Assembly (NCBI RefSeq): GCF_963665995.1
Contig: NZ_OY762512.1
Location: forward strand, 2,976,001-3,040,000
Length of the DNA: 64,000 nucleotides
Reading direction: 5' to 3'
From: Pleurocapsa sp. FMAR1
GTDB lineage: Bacteria > Cyanobacteriota > Cyanobacteriia > Cyanobacteriales > Xenococcaceae
Shown here piece by piece: positions 26,293 to 35,831 of the stretch (its first letter is position 1; each line of letters starts with the position of its first letter). The position numbers and the translations under genes were made by a program. The notes under the pieces are model-generated. The model was not told where the DNA came from, made no database searches, and saw only the letters and a list, made by a program, of their open reading frames with translations.

Positions 26293-27261
26293 TCAAGATT
26301 TTTGAATTAAATTTATAAACACATCTTCAAGCTCGTAGGATGAGCGTTCAAATTGGGTCACAACAACTAGAGGATCTGCCAAGACAATCCGTAGTAGTTC
26401 ACTTTCAGCAGCGTTTGGATTGTTAACCTGAATTTGAAACTTAGTTGTCTGAGCATTTTTTATATCTGGCATACCCGTCTCAACCGCAATTTTGTCGATC
26501 CAGGGTATTTTCCTTAAACGATCTAGAACCGTTATACCGTCACCGCATACTGTAACGCGAAACAAATTGCGATCGCCTGACACCAGTTGATTAATATCTC
26601 CTTGAGCTAGCAATCTGCCCTGTTCGAGAATCACAACCATGTCGCTGACTCGTTGCACATCATCGAGAATATGAGTGGAGTAAAAAACTGTACTCTGTTG
26701 CCCAAAACTTTTAATAATTTGCAATACATCTCGTCGTCCTATTGGATCGAGTGCAGAGGCTGGTTCGTCAAGAATTAGCAAGTCGGGATTATTAATTGCT
26801 GCTGTGGCAATACCAAGACGCTGACGTTCACCACCCGAAAATTCCCGCACTGGACGATCTGCTTTTCCGCTTAAGCCAACTAGTTCGATAAGTTCTTGGA
26901 TGCGAGCTTTAATTGCACTCTTCGATCCTTTAAAGAAAAACGAGGCGACAAACTGTAAAGTCTCGCGAGCAGTTAAATGTCCATAGAAGCGAAGTTCCTG
27001 TGGCAAAAAACCAACTCGCTCCCGAATCGCAATACTATCTCGTATAATGCTTTTGCCAAAAATTGTCCCTACTCCCTCGGAAGGCTTCACAAGTCCGAGC
27101 AAAAGTTTGATCGTAGTACTTTTTCCTGCCCCGTTTGAACCGAGAAAACCGCAGATAGAGCCTCGTGGCACAGCCAGATTCAATTTATTTACAACGTGCT
27201 TTTGACTATAAGTCTTAGTTAGATTTTTAGTAGAGATAATGAGATCGGACTCAATCGTCAT
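26293..27261 (-). CDS. ABC transporter ATP-binding protein
   Basis: A 322-residue ATPase with Walker A GSNGAGKSTT (near residue 42), Q-loop LPQELRFYGHLTARE, signature FSGGERQRLGIA, Walker B LLILDEPASALDP and H-loop YSTHILDDV. A C-terminal extension of about 90 residues (from GDRNLFRVTVCG) is the usual CcmA/DRA-type regulatory domain. It directly precedes the permease gene; the two likely form a dimer of two ATPases and two permeases. Both run on the minus strand, downstream of the TPR gene. Confidence 0.92.
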   Translation of the reverse strand: MTIESDLIISTKNLTKTYSQKHVVNKLNLAVPRGSICGFLGSNGAGKSTTIKLLLGLVKPSEGVGTIFGKSIIRDSIAIRERVGFLPQELRFYGHLTARETLQFVASFFFKGSKSAIKARIQELIELVGLSGKADRPVREFSGGERQRLGIATAAINNPDLLILDEPASALDPIGRRDVLQIIKSFGQQSTVFYSTHILDDVQRVSDMVVILEQGRLLAQGDINQLVSGDRNLFRVTVCGDGITVLDRLRKIPWIDKIAVETGMPDIKNAQTTKFQIQVNNPNAAESELLRIVLADPLVVVTQFERSSYELEDVFINLIQKS

Positions 27262-27366
27262 AGCGCAACAGGCAGTGATTGTTTTCTACTGCATTGTAAC
27301 CGCTCGATTTTATCTTATAATTCTTATGAAAAAGCGATCGCCTAAAAACTAAAGATTTTCTAAAAA

Positions 27367-27795
27367 TTACTTTGCTTCTTTCGTTGGTGCTTGTTTCTTT
27401 TCCGTTTTAGCTGGCTGACTACCTTCCTGCTGTTTAATGATTTGCAAAATACCCGCATATTCTTTTTGCTCTGGATAATATTTAGCCAGTTTTTCTAAAG
27501 TAGGGATAGCTTTTTTAGGATCTGTTTGCATATATATTTGAGCTAATCCTTGAAGGGCGGTAACATTTTTAGGTTCTCGTTCTAATACCTTTTTATATCC
27601 TTCAATCTGCATTTGCATTTGTTTTTCTGCCAAGGCAGGATCTTCGGTATTTTGTGGATTTGAAGCGGTAGAATTATTCTGACTAAAAACACTTGCTAAA
27701 GTGAGCGCGAGTGTTGAACCAGCAAAACCTAAACCCAGGACTAAAGTAACCACACGCATAAAAGTCTTATTCTTGTCCCCTTTCCTTTTGCTCAT
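27367..27795 (-). CDS. Membrane-anchored TPR protein
   Basis: A 142-residue protein: basic start (MSKRKGDKNK), one membrane span (about residues 14-33), then two TPR-like helical pairs (GYKKVLEREPKNVTALQGLAQIYMQ and KAIPTLEKLAKYYPEQKEYAGIL) and a Lys/Pro-rich tail. TPRs bind other proteins; small anchored ones in cyanobacteria often help assemble membrane complexes, but nothing here tells which. The hypothetical membrane gene upstream is 90 bp away on the same strand. Confidence 0.75.
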   Translation of the reverse strand: MSKRKGDKNKTFMRVVTLVLGLGFAGSTLALTLASVFSQNNSTASNPQNTEDPALAEKQMQMQIEGYKKVLEREPKNVTALQGLAQIYMQTDPKKAIPTLEKLAKYYPEQKEYAGILQIIKQQEGSQPAKTEKKQAPTKEAK

Positions 27796-27885
27796 ATTTT
27801 TACCTTGAGATAGACATTAATTTGGATATTGATTAAATACTGATCTTCTGTCCCTTTTTAATTCTCTATCTTCGATCCTTAAAAC

Positions 27886-28365
27886 TTATCTCCAGGTATG
27901 AAACGCCAGTACACCTCCTGCAAATCCTAACAAACAGAAGATAGCTAAAATCAACGTACAATGCCAACGATTGAATCCTGCTAATTGCAGATCTAGCCTA
28001 AATAACAAGGCTGCTGCTGCAAATACTAAAAATCTGGCAAAGTAATCTACTCGCTGCACAATTAGAGCAAACGCGAATGCTCCCAGCAGAATTGACATAA
28101 AAGCTCTAGTATCAGATTGTAACCAGCCATCGAGACTACTGGCAATCAAGGATATAGGGGAAACAAAAAGAACCACCAAAAATAAAATATTGGCGATCGC
28201 TGCACCATAGATAAGGACAAGGTGAATGTCTTCAGTGATCATGCTAAGTATAGCTCCTCGCTCAAGCATTTTGTCGATCCATGAGCTATACATCCATCCT
28301 TCAACACCGTAGGTTAAAAGTAATATTATTAGAGAAAGCTTAGGGATTTTTTTTGACCAAGCCAT
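27886..28365 (-). CDS. Membrane protein of unknown function (159 aa)
   Basis: Four hydrophobic segments (about residues 10-25, 48-73, 90-125 and 137-155) with short loops. I recognise no family motif. It shares strand and spacing with the TPR gene downstream and lies after apcD; co-transcription with apcD is possible but the 125-bp gap, containing short aattacc repeats (28430-28453), argues against it. Confidence 0.6.
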   Translation of the reverse strand: MAWSKKIPKLSLIILLLTYGVEGWMYSSWIDKMLERGAILSMITEDIHLVLIYGAAIANILFLVVLFVSPISLIASSLDGWLQSDTRAFMSILLGAFAFALIVQRVDYFARFLVFAAAALLFRLDLQLAGFNRWHCTLILAIFCLLGFAGGVLAFHTWR

Positions 28366-28490
28366 TAAAAATAATTAAAGGTAATTGACAGTCGATCATT
28401 AGTAGATAACACATTATAATGCAACCACAAAATTACCAATTACCAATTACCTATTTAGTATTAGTTAACACTAGATAAAAGTTAGGAAAA

Positions 28491-28976
28491 CTAAGCCATG
28501 CTTTGAATAATATAGTCAAAGTAAGGGCTGGCTTCTTGAGCGTCTTCTTTACCTAAAAGATCGAGGGATGCCTTTTTTAGACAGCGAATAGCATCAATCA
28601 TTCCAGGTACAGGGACTTCAAGGGAGTTGTACATTTCTCTAACTCCAATTAAACCAGACTTTTCAATCGGATCTTTGTCTCCTGCCATCACACCATAGGT
28701 AACTAAGCGTAGATACCAACCGAAATCTCTAAGACACTGGTTGTATTGTTTTTGTCCAAAGGCATTACCACCTTGAGAACGATATTCAGGATGTAACTTA
28801 AAAAGCTCTTTTCCTGCCTGATCGACAATTTTCTTTTCGCTATTGGCTAAAGCTTCAGCGATACGGACACGCTTTTCACCTGTAGTTAAAAAGTTTTTGA
28901 TGCCTTCTAGCTCACCGCTACTGGGGTAGCGTAGTTCGTCATCTGCTTTTAGGATGACTTGACTAACTATGCTCAT
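28491..28976 (-). CDS. apcD: Allophycocyanin alpha-B subunit
   Basis: ApcD replaces one alpha subunit in the phycobilisome core and acts as a terminal energy emitter toward photosystems, chiefly PSI. The 161-residue globin-like protein starts [23 protein letters not shown] and contains [19 protein letters not shown] with the phycocyanobilin-binding Cys at residue 81, then [15 protein letters not shown] and the terminal [11 protein letters not shown]. Those traits distinguish ApcD from ApcA. It stands outside the apcAB locus, as in other cyanobacteria. It is a good reference for the two bilin-less relatives at 57-59 kb. Confidence 0.93.
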   Translation of the reverse strand: MSIVSQVILKADDELRYPSSGELEGIKNFLTTGEKRVRIAEALANSEKKIVDQAGKELFKLHPEYRSQGGNAFGQKQYNQCLRDFGWYLRLVTYGVMAGDKDPIEKSGLIGVREMYNSLEVPVPGMIDAIRCLKKASLDLLGKEDAQEASPYFDYIIQSMA

Positions 28977-29062
28977 AATATCTGAATAGATTTAATTAAC
29001 TTTAATATCTTTAGTATCTCAATAAAGAGAAATCATTGTCAGGAGGAAATGCTGGGATTTTC

Positions 29063-29857
29063 CTAGCTTATTTCAACTCCCGTGTTGGCAATAATATCTT
29101 GCCATTCCTTGGTAGACAAAGGTTGATTTACTATATTAATCTTAAAAGTTGCCTTTGCTGCCTCGGTCAAGTTATGTATTATTTTAACAGTAGAACAGTT
29201 GTTTTGATGTCTGGTTGACCGATCTTCTAAAGGTGGGACAACCTCCAATAAATTTTCTAATAAAGGACTGCTAAAGACCTGTTTGTATAGCTTTGGGTCT
29301 GTATTGAGAATCATTGAGCCGTGCTGCAAAACGGTCTTACCACGACGCAATTGCGCGCTACCAATTACCTTGTTCCCTGCGGGAGTAACCAAATCTGAAC
29401 CTGTCGCTGTAGCAAAACAATTTTGTTGCTGAATGTATTCTTTAGTCGCCGTACCGTAATCTAAGTTTACACCAAGCGATCGCCAGCCAGCAATTAAAAA
29501 CTCACAAATTTGTTTATATACTTCTAAGCGTTTACCTGGAGGAATAGAAGTTACTACCATATAGGTTAAGTCTCCCTGGTGGAGAACTGCCCTACCACCT
29601 GTGGGACGACGGACAATATCCAAAGATTTTCCTTGCCAAGTCAAATCATTCCATTCAGTAGGATAATCTTTTTGGTGATAACCCAAAGAAATAGCAGCAG
29701 GTTGCCAAGTGTAAAATCTAAGTGTAGGGGGATGCTTACTGGCGCGATGTTGTTCTAACAAATAGCGATCAATCGCCATTTGCATTTCTCCAGATGCGAC
29801 CAAAGGAGGTATAAAACGCCAAGTATTCACATTAAATTGACAATTGATAGTGGACAA
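29063..29857 (-). CDS. Lipoate-protein ligase A family protein
   Basis: A 264-residue biotin/lipoate ligase fold enzyme. It shows MAIDRYLLEQ, FYTWQPAAISLGYHQ, the hallmark IVRRPTGGRAVLHQGDLTY (R-R-x-x-G-G-G/R-x-V-x-H), and GNKVIGSAQLRRGKTVLQHGSMIL with the lipoyl-AMP-binding Lys. Such enzymes attach lipoic or octanoic acid to E2 subunits and the glycine cleavage H protein; the cyanobacterial form may work as an amidotransferase. A ligase or transferase cannot be told apart here. Start at ATG 29857. Confidence 0.85.
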   Translation of the reverse strand: MSTINCQFNVNTWRFIPPLVASGEMQMAIDRYLLEQHRASKHPPTLRFYTWQPAAISLGYHQKDYPTEWNDLTWQGKSLDIVRRPTGGRAVLHQGDLTYMVVTSIPPGKRLEVYKQICEFLIAGWRSLGVNLDYGTATKEYIQQQNCFATATGSDLVTPAGNKVIGSAQLRRGKTVLQHGSMILNTDPKLYKQVFSSPLLENLLEVVPPLEDRSTRHQNNCSTVKIIHNLTEAAKATFKINIVNQPLSTKEWQDIIANTGVEIS

Positions 29858-29878
29858 TGGCTATAGCTTAATTAATAG

Positions 29879-29937
29879 GTTGGGTTAGCATCTAAATCTT
29901 CTAGCAAAATATGCTAACTAAAAAAGCATAACCCAAC
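29879..29937. terminator. Inverted repeat between ybjN-like and ligase genes
   Basis: gttgggtta (29879-29887) pairs with taacccaac (29929-29937), and an inner agcat/atgct pair strengthens it. It stands 31 bp after the YbjN gene end. No T-run follows, so it may be a repeat element rather than a terminator; the gttgggtta arm is common in cyanobacterial dispersed repeats. Confidence 0.4.
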
Positions 29938-29967
29938 AATGTTCATACAGTTTCTCAGTAACGAAAT

Positions 29968-30444
29968 TTATGAACCACCAAATTCTTCTTTGAGGATTTC
30001 ATCATTGTCATCGGCAATATTAGCAACAAGGGTAACTAAACGCGAAATTTCTCCAGGATACATATCTGCAACTGTACGCTGGGCAGAAGCCATAACTTTA
30101 TTATCATGAATACTAAAGCAAGTTTCAAAAGTACCTGTCCAGTTCATTTCTAAAAGACGGCGCATCAATCCAGGCTCATCTTTAGCAGGTAAATTTAGCA
30201 AACTAGACCAAACTGTTAGCAGATCTTCATCGCTTTCTCCTGTAAGCTGAACAAAAACCTCTACACTACCGTAATTAAATTTCCACAGACTTTTTTCGGT
30301 GGTGTGATTTACCATTGCTGTGTTGTCTTGATCGAGGCTTGAAATCACAGTTTCGATGACTTCTTTATGACTAGATTTTTCTTCCATCAAATCATCCACA
30401 GCCTTGGCAGTGTCTACTTCTAAATTGGAAATTTGCTCAACCAT
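29968..30444 (-). CDS. YbjN domain-containing protein
   Basis: A 158-residue acidic soluble protein with the YbjN/type III chaperone-like fold: WKFNYGSVEVFVQLTGESDEDLLTVWSSLLNLP and LLEMNWTGTFETCFSIHDNKVMASAQRTVADM are typical. In cyanobacteria such proteins are thought to be chaperone- or sensory-type factors, but the role is unknown. It is divergent from cp12 across a 334-bp region. No membrane span. Confidence 0.8.
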   Translation of the reverse strand: MVEQISNLEVDTAKAVDDLMEEKSSHKEVIETVISSLDQDNTAMVNHTTEKSLWKFNYGSVEVFVQLTGESDEDLLTVWSSLLNLPAKDEPGLMRRLLEMNWTGTFETCFSIHDNKVMASAQRTVADMYPGEISRLVTLVANIADDNDEILKEEFGGS

Positions 30445-30778
30445 GATCGCTTTCCTAATATTTGAATTAATGCCGACATCGTGAATTTAGCATCAAGTGT
30501 TGATATATTGCTAATTTTGGATCTCTTTATGGCAATGAAATGTAGTAATACCTCCCATTGTACTCATATTTACATCAAGCGTATAATAGGATTCTGATTC
30601 TATAGATAGATGTTTACTTAGTACCTTAGCAATAATGCTAGATTAAGAAGTATAAATGCTTAGTTGCGCTAACTTTAAGAAACTGAAACTTTTTTCACAG
30701 CTAGAGGTTAGGCAATTACTGCAACTGAATAGATAACCGTGGCATAATACAAATTTAAATTGCAATAAGAGGTCTCAT
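30445..30778. other. Divergent intergenic region of ybjN-like and cp12
   Basis: No open frame or hairpin worth naming. The end toward cp12 has a -10-like cataat (30742-30747) in gtggcataatac and the ribosome-binding site aagagg just before the cp12 ATG. The rest is AT-rich without visible structure. Confidence 0.4.
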
Positions 30779-31003
30779 ATGAGCGATATACAAGAACAAA
30801 TACAAAGAGAAAGAGAATCTGCTAGGGCAGTTTGTAGCACCGAAGGAGATACTTCAGGAGAATGTGCTGCTGCCTGGGATACGGTAGAAGAGCTATCAGC
30901 AGAAGCATCCCACAGAAAGCAAAAAGTTCCCCAAAAAAGCTCTCTAGAGCAGTATTGTGATGATAACCCTGATGCTTTAGAATGCCGAGTTTATGAAGAC
31001 TAG
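30779..31003 (+). CDS. cp12: Calvin cycle regulator CP12
   Basis: CP12 is a small, partly disordered protein that links GAPDH and phosphoribulokinase in an inactive complex in the dark; oxidation of its two Cys pairs triggers assembly. All marks are present in 74 residues: the N-terminal Cys pair (C19 and C28, in AVCSTEGDTSGEC), the core AWDTVEEL, and the C-terminal pair in YCDDNPDALECRVYED. This is the canonical form without a CBS domain. An aagagg ribosome-binding site precedes ATG 30779, and a strong terminator follows. Confidence 0.97.
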   Translation: MSDIQEQIQRERESARAVCSTEGDTSGECAAAWDTVEELSAEASHRKQKVPQKSSLEQYCDDNPDALECRVYED

Positions 31004-31063
31004 TAATATAGTTTACTTTGGGTAAACATTATAGTCCAAGGTTAAATAATTATTAATTAAATT

Positions 31064-31098
31064 GGGTGAGAATATGATCTATTCTCATCCTTATTTTT
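31064..31098 (+). terminator. Rho-independent terminator of cp12
   Basis: gggtgagaata (31064-31074) pairs with tattctcatcc (31080-31090) around a five-base loop, with one G-T pair, followed by ttattttt (31091-31098). It lies 61 bp after the cp12 stop and is the clearest terminator in the window. Confidence 0.85.
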
Positions 31099-31251
31099 GG
31101 CTGTATATCTGAATTACAAAAAGCAAGATTGTTCCTCTGTAAGGTAACGTTGACTTTGAGCGATTGTTGATGCACTCTTAGAAATAATCTGGAGTTGTTT
31201 TAAGCTCAGGCGCAAATAAATAGTAGTAGACACAATTTCGGCAGAACAATA

Positions 31252-31845
31252 ATGGATATTTGGTTTAGACCTTTAGTATGGATGGACTATCGCTTAGGAG
31301 TATTGCTGGCGGTAATTGTTCCTTTTGTACTGTTAATTTGGGCTTTGTTCCAGAAACAAGAAGCCATGCAAAGATTACTTATTATTTATTGGCGAGTTGC
31401 TAGCTTGTTAATAATTACAGTTTATCTATTAATTCCTGATTGGAAAATTGGCTTTATCAGTGGTTTTGCTGCCCGTGTTTTAATCCCTATTTCTTTGTGG
31501 TTTTGGGTAGATTTAAATGAAGAAATTCGCGACATACCCCAAAGTCTCCTCAAGCTAGTCTTCACTTCCTGGCGTTGGGCAATGACTGCCTACTGTATTT
31601 TAGGTGCGATCGCCAAAGCGTTTTTTCTCCCCTGTGGTATATCTGATACTAGAATGAAAACTGCTTTCTGCCAAGTTTGGCTGGAAGCACCCCAAGCCTA
31701 TCGCGACTTTTTTCATACTAAGTCTGGGAATGAAGGCTTTCTTGGCTTTTTGGGTGCAGTTGGTTTAGTAATTTATATTATTTACCTGGCATATTTTGTG
31801 CTGATTCGTTTAGGTAAACAGGGAAGATCTGCGCTGGAACAATAA
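31252..31845 (+). CDS. DUF3177 integral membrane protein
   Basis: A 197-residue protein with five or so membrane spans, starting with MDIWFRPLVWMDYRLGVLL and followed by LLIIYWRVASLLIITVYLL, which I know from the DUF3177 family of cyanobacteria and plastids. Function unknown; plant relatives are plastid-located. It is followed 53 bp downstream by another conserved small gene on the same strand, so they may form an operon. Confidence 0.75.
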   Translation: MDIWFRPLVWMDYRLGVLLAVIVPFVLLIWALFQKQEAMQRLLIIYWRVASLLIITVYLLIPDWKIGFISGFAARVLIPISLWFWVDLNEEIRDIPQSLLKLVFTSWRWAMTAYCILGAIAKAFFLPCGISDTRMKTAFCQVWLEAPQAYRDFFHTKSGNEGFLGFLGAVGLVIYIIYLAYFVLIRLGKQGRSALEQ

Positions 31846-31898
31846 TAATTAAAAAAGTCGTACTCAAAAGCCTAGAGCTTGAGAATTAGAGCTATATT

Positions 31899-32201
31899 AT
31901 GTCTGAATCTATTGGTCTGCGCCTAGAAAAATATACCCTGAAGCAAAAACAAGAAGTGTTGCTGGTCAACTTAGAAACAGCTTCTAGTGAATCAGATCTA
32001 GTGATGATCTTTGCTGGTTTTTCTAGTTCTTTGATGAGAGAGACTGCTTTCGATGCTGATGTTCCAGTAATTGCTGCCGATTCTAAAATTATTTCTATAG
32101 ATCGCCTTGTTGCGCCTTACAACCCAGATAACCCTCAATACATTGCAACTGGATTAACTTGGGAGGCAATGCAGAATATTTTACAGAAAATTAATCTTTA
32201 A
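31899..32201 (+). CDS. Conserved small protein of unknown function (100 aa)
   Basis: A soluble 100-residue protein with the segments KQKQEVLLVNLETASSESDL and VMIFAGFSSSLMRETAF, ending in a helix. I have the impression of a widely conserved cyanobacterial protein, also seen in plastid-bearing plants, but cannot name it. It follows the DUF3177 gene and its stop runs into a small terminator. Confidence 0.65.
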   Translation: MSESIGLRLEKYTLKQKQEVLLVNLETASSESDLVMIFAGFSSSLMRETAFDADVPVIAADSKIISIDRLVAPYNPDNPQYIATGLTWEAMQNILQKINL

Positions 32202-32219
32202 AGACTCCAGCGTCTTTTT
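32200..32219 (+). terminator. Short terminator after the 100-aa gene
   Basis: aaagac (32200-32205) and gtcttt (32212-32217) form a six-base-pair stem that overlaps the stop codon, followed by ttt. The next 260 bases to glmM are AT-rich and hold no other feature. Confidence 0.55.
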
Positions 32220-32479
32220 GAAAAGTAATATAATATACTTCTGACTGAAAAATTTTTACTGTATTGTTGAGTTTTATAGGCTAAATCTTTATGAATAGCT
32301 CACTAAGCATCTATACCCAAAGTAAATAATTTAACCCAAAATTAAAATTTATCTCTTACTTTATAGAATAAAGCCGATCGAAGGCAGAAATTATACCTAA
32401 TAGTACTATTTTTGCTAACTTATAAATTTTTTTCATAGAACAAAGCTACTATTATTTGCTATTTAGGAGTACATTTGGT

Positions 32480-33886
32480 GTGAGTAATTTTGCAAAAACT
32501 ATATTGGATACGAATCAGTTACCCCAAACACCTTTATTTGGTACAGATGGAATTCGTGGCAAGGCGGGAGATATTTTAACCGCGCCCTTTACTCTTCAGT
32601 TGGGTTATTGGGCCGGAAAAGTGCTTGAAGAAGCTGCCAAAAACAAAGGCTCGATAATTATTGGACAAGACTCTCGTAATTCTAGCGGTATGCTATCGAG
32701 TGCGATCGCAGCAGGATTAACTTCTGCGGGATTAGAAGTTTGGCATTTGGGCTTGTGTCCTACTCCCTGTGTTGCTACTTTGACCAGCAAAAGCGAAGCG
32801 ATAGGAGGGATTATGATTTCTGCTAGCCATAACCCGCCTCAAGACAATGGGATTAAGTTTTTTGGCAAAGAAGGAACTAAATTGGCTGATAGTTTGACCC
32901 AAAAAATAGAGGCTCACCTCAGAAAAAATCATTTGCAAGACGAGGCAAACACAACCTGGGGGAAAACTTACTATCGCCCAGAATTGGTTGAGCAATATGC
33001 TCAGGTACTTAAAACATCGTTACCTAAAAATATAGATTTTCAAGGAATGCGAATTGTCTTAGATTTAGCTTGGGGGGCATCTGTGAAAGTTGCTCCCGCT
33101 ATATTCCAGGAATTAGGGGCAGAGGTGATTAGTCTTCATTCCTTAGCCGATGGCGATCGCATTAACGTCAACTGTGGTTCAACTCACCTAGACACGGTTA
33201 AGCAAGCTGTTGAAGAGCATCAGGCTGATTTAGGATTTGCCTTTGATGGAGATGCCGATCGAGTTATGGCGATTGATAGTCAAGGCAGAGTAATCGATGG
33301 GGACTATATCCTCTATTTGTGGGGCGATCTACTCAAGCAACAACAGCAGCTACCAGATGATTTAATTGTGGCTACTGTAATGGCAAATCTTGGCTTTGAG
33401 CGCGCTTGGCAAGCTAAAGGGGGCAAAATGCAGCGGACGGCGGTAGGCGATCGCTATGTTCAAGCAGCTATGTGGCTTACAGGAGCAATGCTAGGGGGAG
33501 AACAGTCAGGACATATTCTTTGTCATCATCATGGTGTTTCTGGTGATGGGATTCAAACCGCATTACATTTAACTTCTTTGGTACGCCAAGCAGATACGTC
33601 TTTAGCCAATTTAGTAGATAACAGCTTCCAAACCTATCCCCAAATTCTGCGTAATGTAATAGTTGAAGATCGCGAACGTAGGAGTAAATGGCAAGAATGC
33701 GAACCTGTGCAACAGGCGATCGCTAAAGCAGAAGCAGCTATGGGAAAACAAGGACGCATCTTAGTTCGTGCTTCGGGAACAGAGCCTTTGATTCGCGTGA
33801 TGGTAGAAGCTGTCGATCACAAGTTAACTAGTTATTGGACAGATGAACTAGTAAAAGTTGTAGAACAAAATTTAGCAGCGACTTAA
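32480..33886 (+). CDS. glmM: Phosphoglucosamine mutase
   Basis: GlmM interconverts glucosamine 6- and 1-phosphate on the way to UDP-GlcNAc for peptidoglycan. The chosen start is GTG 32480, with AGGAG at 32465-32469; the frame is open from a TTG at 32456. Domains of the alpha-D-phosphohexomutase family: [12 protein letters not shown], the phosphoserine loop [19 protein letters not shown], the Mg-binding [14 protein letters not shown], sugar loop GGEQSGH and phosphate loop [14 protein letters not shown]. The single extra-long Gln-rich stretch (KQQQQLP) is a local oddity. 468 residues, normal. Confidence 0.95.
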   Translation: MSNFAKTILDTNQLPQTPLFGTDGIRGKAGDILTAPFTLQLGYWAGKVLEEAAKNKGSIIIGQDSRNSSGMLSSAIAAGLTSAGLEVWHLGLCPTPCVATLTSKSEAIGGIMISASHNPPQDNGIKFFGKEGTKLADSLTQKIEAHLRKNHLQDEANTTWGKTYYRPELVEQYAQVLKTSLPKNIDFQGMRIVLDLAWGASVKVAPAIFQELGAEVISLHSLADGDRINVNCGSTHLDTVKQAVEEHQADLGFAFDGDADRVMAIDSQGRVIDGDYILYLWGDLLKQQQQLPDDLIVATVMANLGFERAWQAKGGKMQRTAVGDRYVQAAMWLTGAMLGGEQSGHILCHHHGVSGDGIQTALHLTSLVRQADTSLANLVDNSFQTYPQILRNVIVEDRERRSKWQECEPVQQAIAKAEAAMGKQGRILVRASGTEPLIRVMVEAVDHKLTSYWTDELVKVVEQNLAAT

Positions 33887-34283
33887 CTAATAAAATAAGA
33901 CAGCTTGCCTATGGCGCGATCGCAAAACCTACAAATTATCTGAAATATAAAAAAAAATGATACAAATTAAGTGACGGGGTGACGAGAAGCGTATTCACAA
34001 GTAGCAAGTAACAAGTAAAGATATGCAGCTAGTTAAACTGTCCCAATAGCTAGTTAATTTTGCCTCTACTTCCGAAAACTTTTTACTGTCTTGGTGCGCG
34101 TTCCCTTGCGCCCTTCGGCGACGCGGGGTCGCACCGCTTTTTACTTGTTACTTCCCCAAGTCCCCAAGTCCCTCAACCGTAGCAAATATTTAAGTATTTT
34201 ATCTTACATTTTAGCCATAACAGCCTTGAGTGATTACGTATTTTATATATTTTTTTCCTGAAGCAATATTTGATAATATTGCT
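33887..34283. other. Intergenic region glmM to ccs1 with a hairpin repeat
   Basis: No gene is seen. It contains a HIP1 site at 33917, AT-rich stretches, and the GC-rich repeat hairpin described separately. Just after that hairpin lies a short tandem cccaagtccccaagtccc (34154-34172), a small repeated unit. Confidence 0.4.
34093..34135. repeat. GC-rich palindromic repeat module
   Basis: ggtgcg (34093-34098) and cgcacc (34130-34135) close a hairpin that holds a 30-base module (34101-34130) identical at 26 positions to 279-308. Same family as the blocks at 227-617 and 39404-39476. Confidence 0.6.
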
Positions 34284-34285
34284 TC
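34260..34285. terminator. Hairpin overlapping the ccs1 stop codon
   Basis: gaagcaatatt (34260-34270) and aatattgcttc (34275-34285) make a perfect 11-bp stem with a four-base loop, overlapping the TGA of ccs1. In the direction of ccs1 transcription the following bases are A-rich, so it may act as a 3' end stabiliser rather than a strict terminator. Confidence 0.5.
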
Positions 34286-35645
34286 AATTGCACTTAAGAC
34301 TAGGTTCAGGAACATCAGTTGATTTAGTTTCTTCCAAGCTATCAATTACTTCTAGCATTTCTCTCTCAAAGCTTACCTGCGCTCGATTGGTTTTTGCACC
34401 GAAGAAAAAGCTATTGTCTTGTTCTAATGCCCATACTTGAGAATGGGAAAAGTAACTCATAACTACACCAATCATTAGTAAAGCAAAGCCTGTGTAAACA
34501 ACAGGGACACCAGGATCGGCTTTAATCTGTAAACCAGTGCTGCCGATGATATTAATCAGCTTAATATTAATACCGTCAATATCTACACTTTGACCAATAC
34601 GAATCGCGCTAGTTAAGTCTCCCTGTTGGTTATAAATTAAAGCTGTTCCCTGCATATCCTTGATTAGCATAGAAACGCCAGAACTCATGTCTGGTTTGGT
34701 AGGAATCCAGGTTCCCCAAATATTTCCTGCGCCCAGAGTATCTAATTTAGCTACTGGTAGCTGAAAAATAGGACTGTTGTTTAACTGAACTTGAGCAGCA
34801 GCAATACTCCAGTTAGTTTGATAAAGGGTAACGCCGTGATAACGCAGAGGTTTATTGACGTGGATAGTTTCCCGCTTCAATTCCTCACCGCGATCGCTCA
34901 CCACTGACAAATCAGAGTAGAATTGATCTATGTCTCCGTTTTGGGTATAGTCAATCCAAAATCGATTCACCTTAACTGACCAATCATCGGGAATATGAGA
35001 AGCAGATAAAGGACCTAATTCGATAAAATTCTGAATCTTAAAAGTATTGCCACTGGCGACCATTTCCTGAGCAAAAAAGCCCGTAAAAATGCCCCATAAC
35101 CCACCCAGTAAAACAATCAGCATACCCGCGTGGACGATAATAGGACCAATACGACCAATAATGCCTTTGCGGGCATAAAGAGCATTATCTTGTTGCCAGA
35201 CTCGAAAGTTTTGCTGTTCTAATAAAGGCGTTAAAGAATTGACTGAACCTTGATTTAATTCGGCACTGAGAGCTAATTTCTCAAACTGCTTTGGCTTTTG
35301 ATAATATTTCCATTTACGGGCAGCTTTTAAGGCGGGTAGCTGACGGGTAAAGGTACAGGCAGTCAAACTTGCACCAAAAAGAATTAATAAAGAGAGATAC
35401 CACCAGGTACTATAAACATGATTTAAACCCCAGGCTAAAATAACTTTCCAGGTCAAAAAGCCATATAAAGCAGGAGACTCTGGATAGTTCTGTTGATAAA
35501 AAGAGAGAGTTTCAGCCTGTTCAATTACTGTACCTGAAATACTGACTACGGCGATCGCCAGTAACAAAACAATCGCCAATTTCAAGTTGGCAATAGTACC
35601 AACCAAACGACGAAATATTGAGCCTGGCTTGAGAAAAAAATTCAT
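34284..35645 (-). CDS. ccs1: Cytochrome c biogenesis protein Ccs1 (ResB)
   Basis: Ccs1/CcsB works with CcsA in system II to deliver haem and join it to apocytochromes c on the lumenal side. The 453-residue protein has three N-terminal spans (about 15-40, 70-90 and 165-190), a large lumenal domain (195-380) with the conserved [12 protein letters not shown] and [22 protein letters not shown] blocks, and a last span (about 385-405) with [10 protein letters not shown]. CcdA, the thiol reductant supplier, lies 1.7 kb upstream on the same strand, separated by an accessory island that duplicates the first 32 codons of this gene. Confidence 0.93.
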   Translation of the reverse strand: MNFFLKPGSIFRRLVGTIANLKLAIVLLLAIAVVSISGTVIEQAETLSFYQQNYPESPALYGFLTWKVILAWGLNHVYSTWWYLSLLILFGASLTACTFTRQLPALKAARKWKYYQKPKQFEKLALSAELNQGSVNSLTPLLEQQNFRVWQQDNALYARKGIIGRIGPIIVHAGMLIVLLGGLWGIFTGFFAQEMVASGNTFKIQNFIELGPLSASHIPDDWSVKVNRFWIDYTQNGDIDQFYSDLSVVSDRGEELKRETIHVNKPLRYHGVTLYQTNWSIAAAQVQLNNSPIFQLPVAKLDTLGAGNIWGTWIPTKPDMSSGVSMLIKDMQGTALIYNQQGDLTSAIRIGQSVDIDGINIKLINIIGSTGLQIKADPGVPVVYTGFALLMIGVVMSYFSHSQVWALEQDNSFFFGAKTNRAQVSFEREMLEVIDSLEETKSTDVPEPSLKCN

Positions 35646-35678
35646 TATTTATATATTATGGATTAAAAATTAGAGGCG
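35550..35678. repeat. Left copy of a 130-bp direct repeat flanking toxin-antitoxin genes
   Basis: This is the original copy: it starts at a HIP1 site (ggcgatcgcc, 35550-35559) inside codon range 29-32 of ccs1 and runs past the ccs1 start to 35678. The copy at 36400-36529 differs at about eight positions, including a one-base indel. Weaker similarity continues for roughly 45 bases more. Confidence 0.9.
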
Positions 35679-35786
35679 ATTTGTCGATTAAGGAAGACTT
35701 TGATTATGAAATATATTGATATCTAAGATTGTAATCATTTTACTGGTGCGATCTCTGCTGTGCCAACTTAGCCGAGCCAAATTTGG

Positions 35787-35830
35787 TGATATAATAACTG
35801 ATATCAAATTAAGCATCAAGCATTATATCA
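35787..35830. promoter_or_regulatory. Operator-like inverted repeat of the toxin-antitoxin operon
   Basis: tgatataat (35787-35795) and attatatca (35822-35830) are exact inverses, and the palindrome tgatatca lies between them (35800-35807). The right arm ends one base before the antitoxin ATG. Ribbon-helix-helix antitoxins usually repress their own promoter through such sites, so autoregulation is likely but inferred. Confidence 0.5.
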
Positions 35831-35831
35831 A

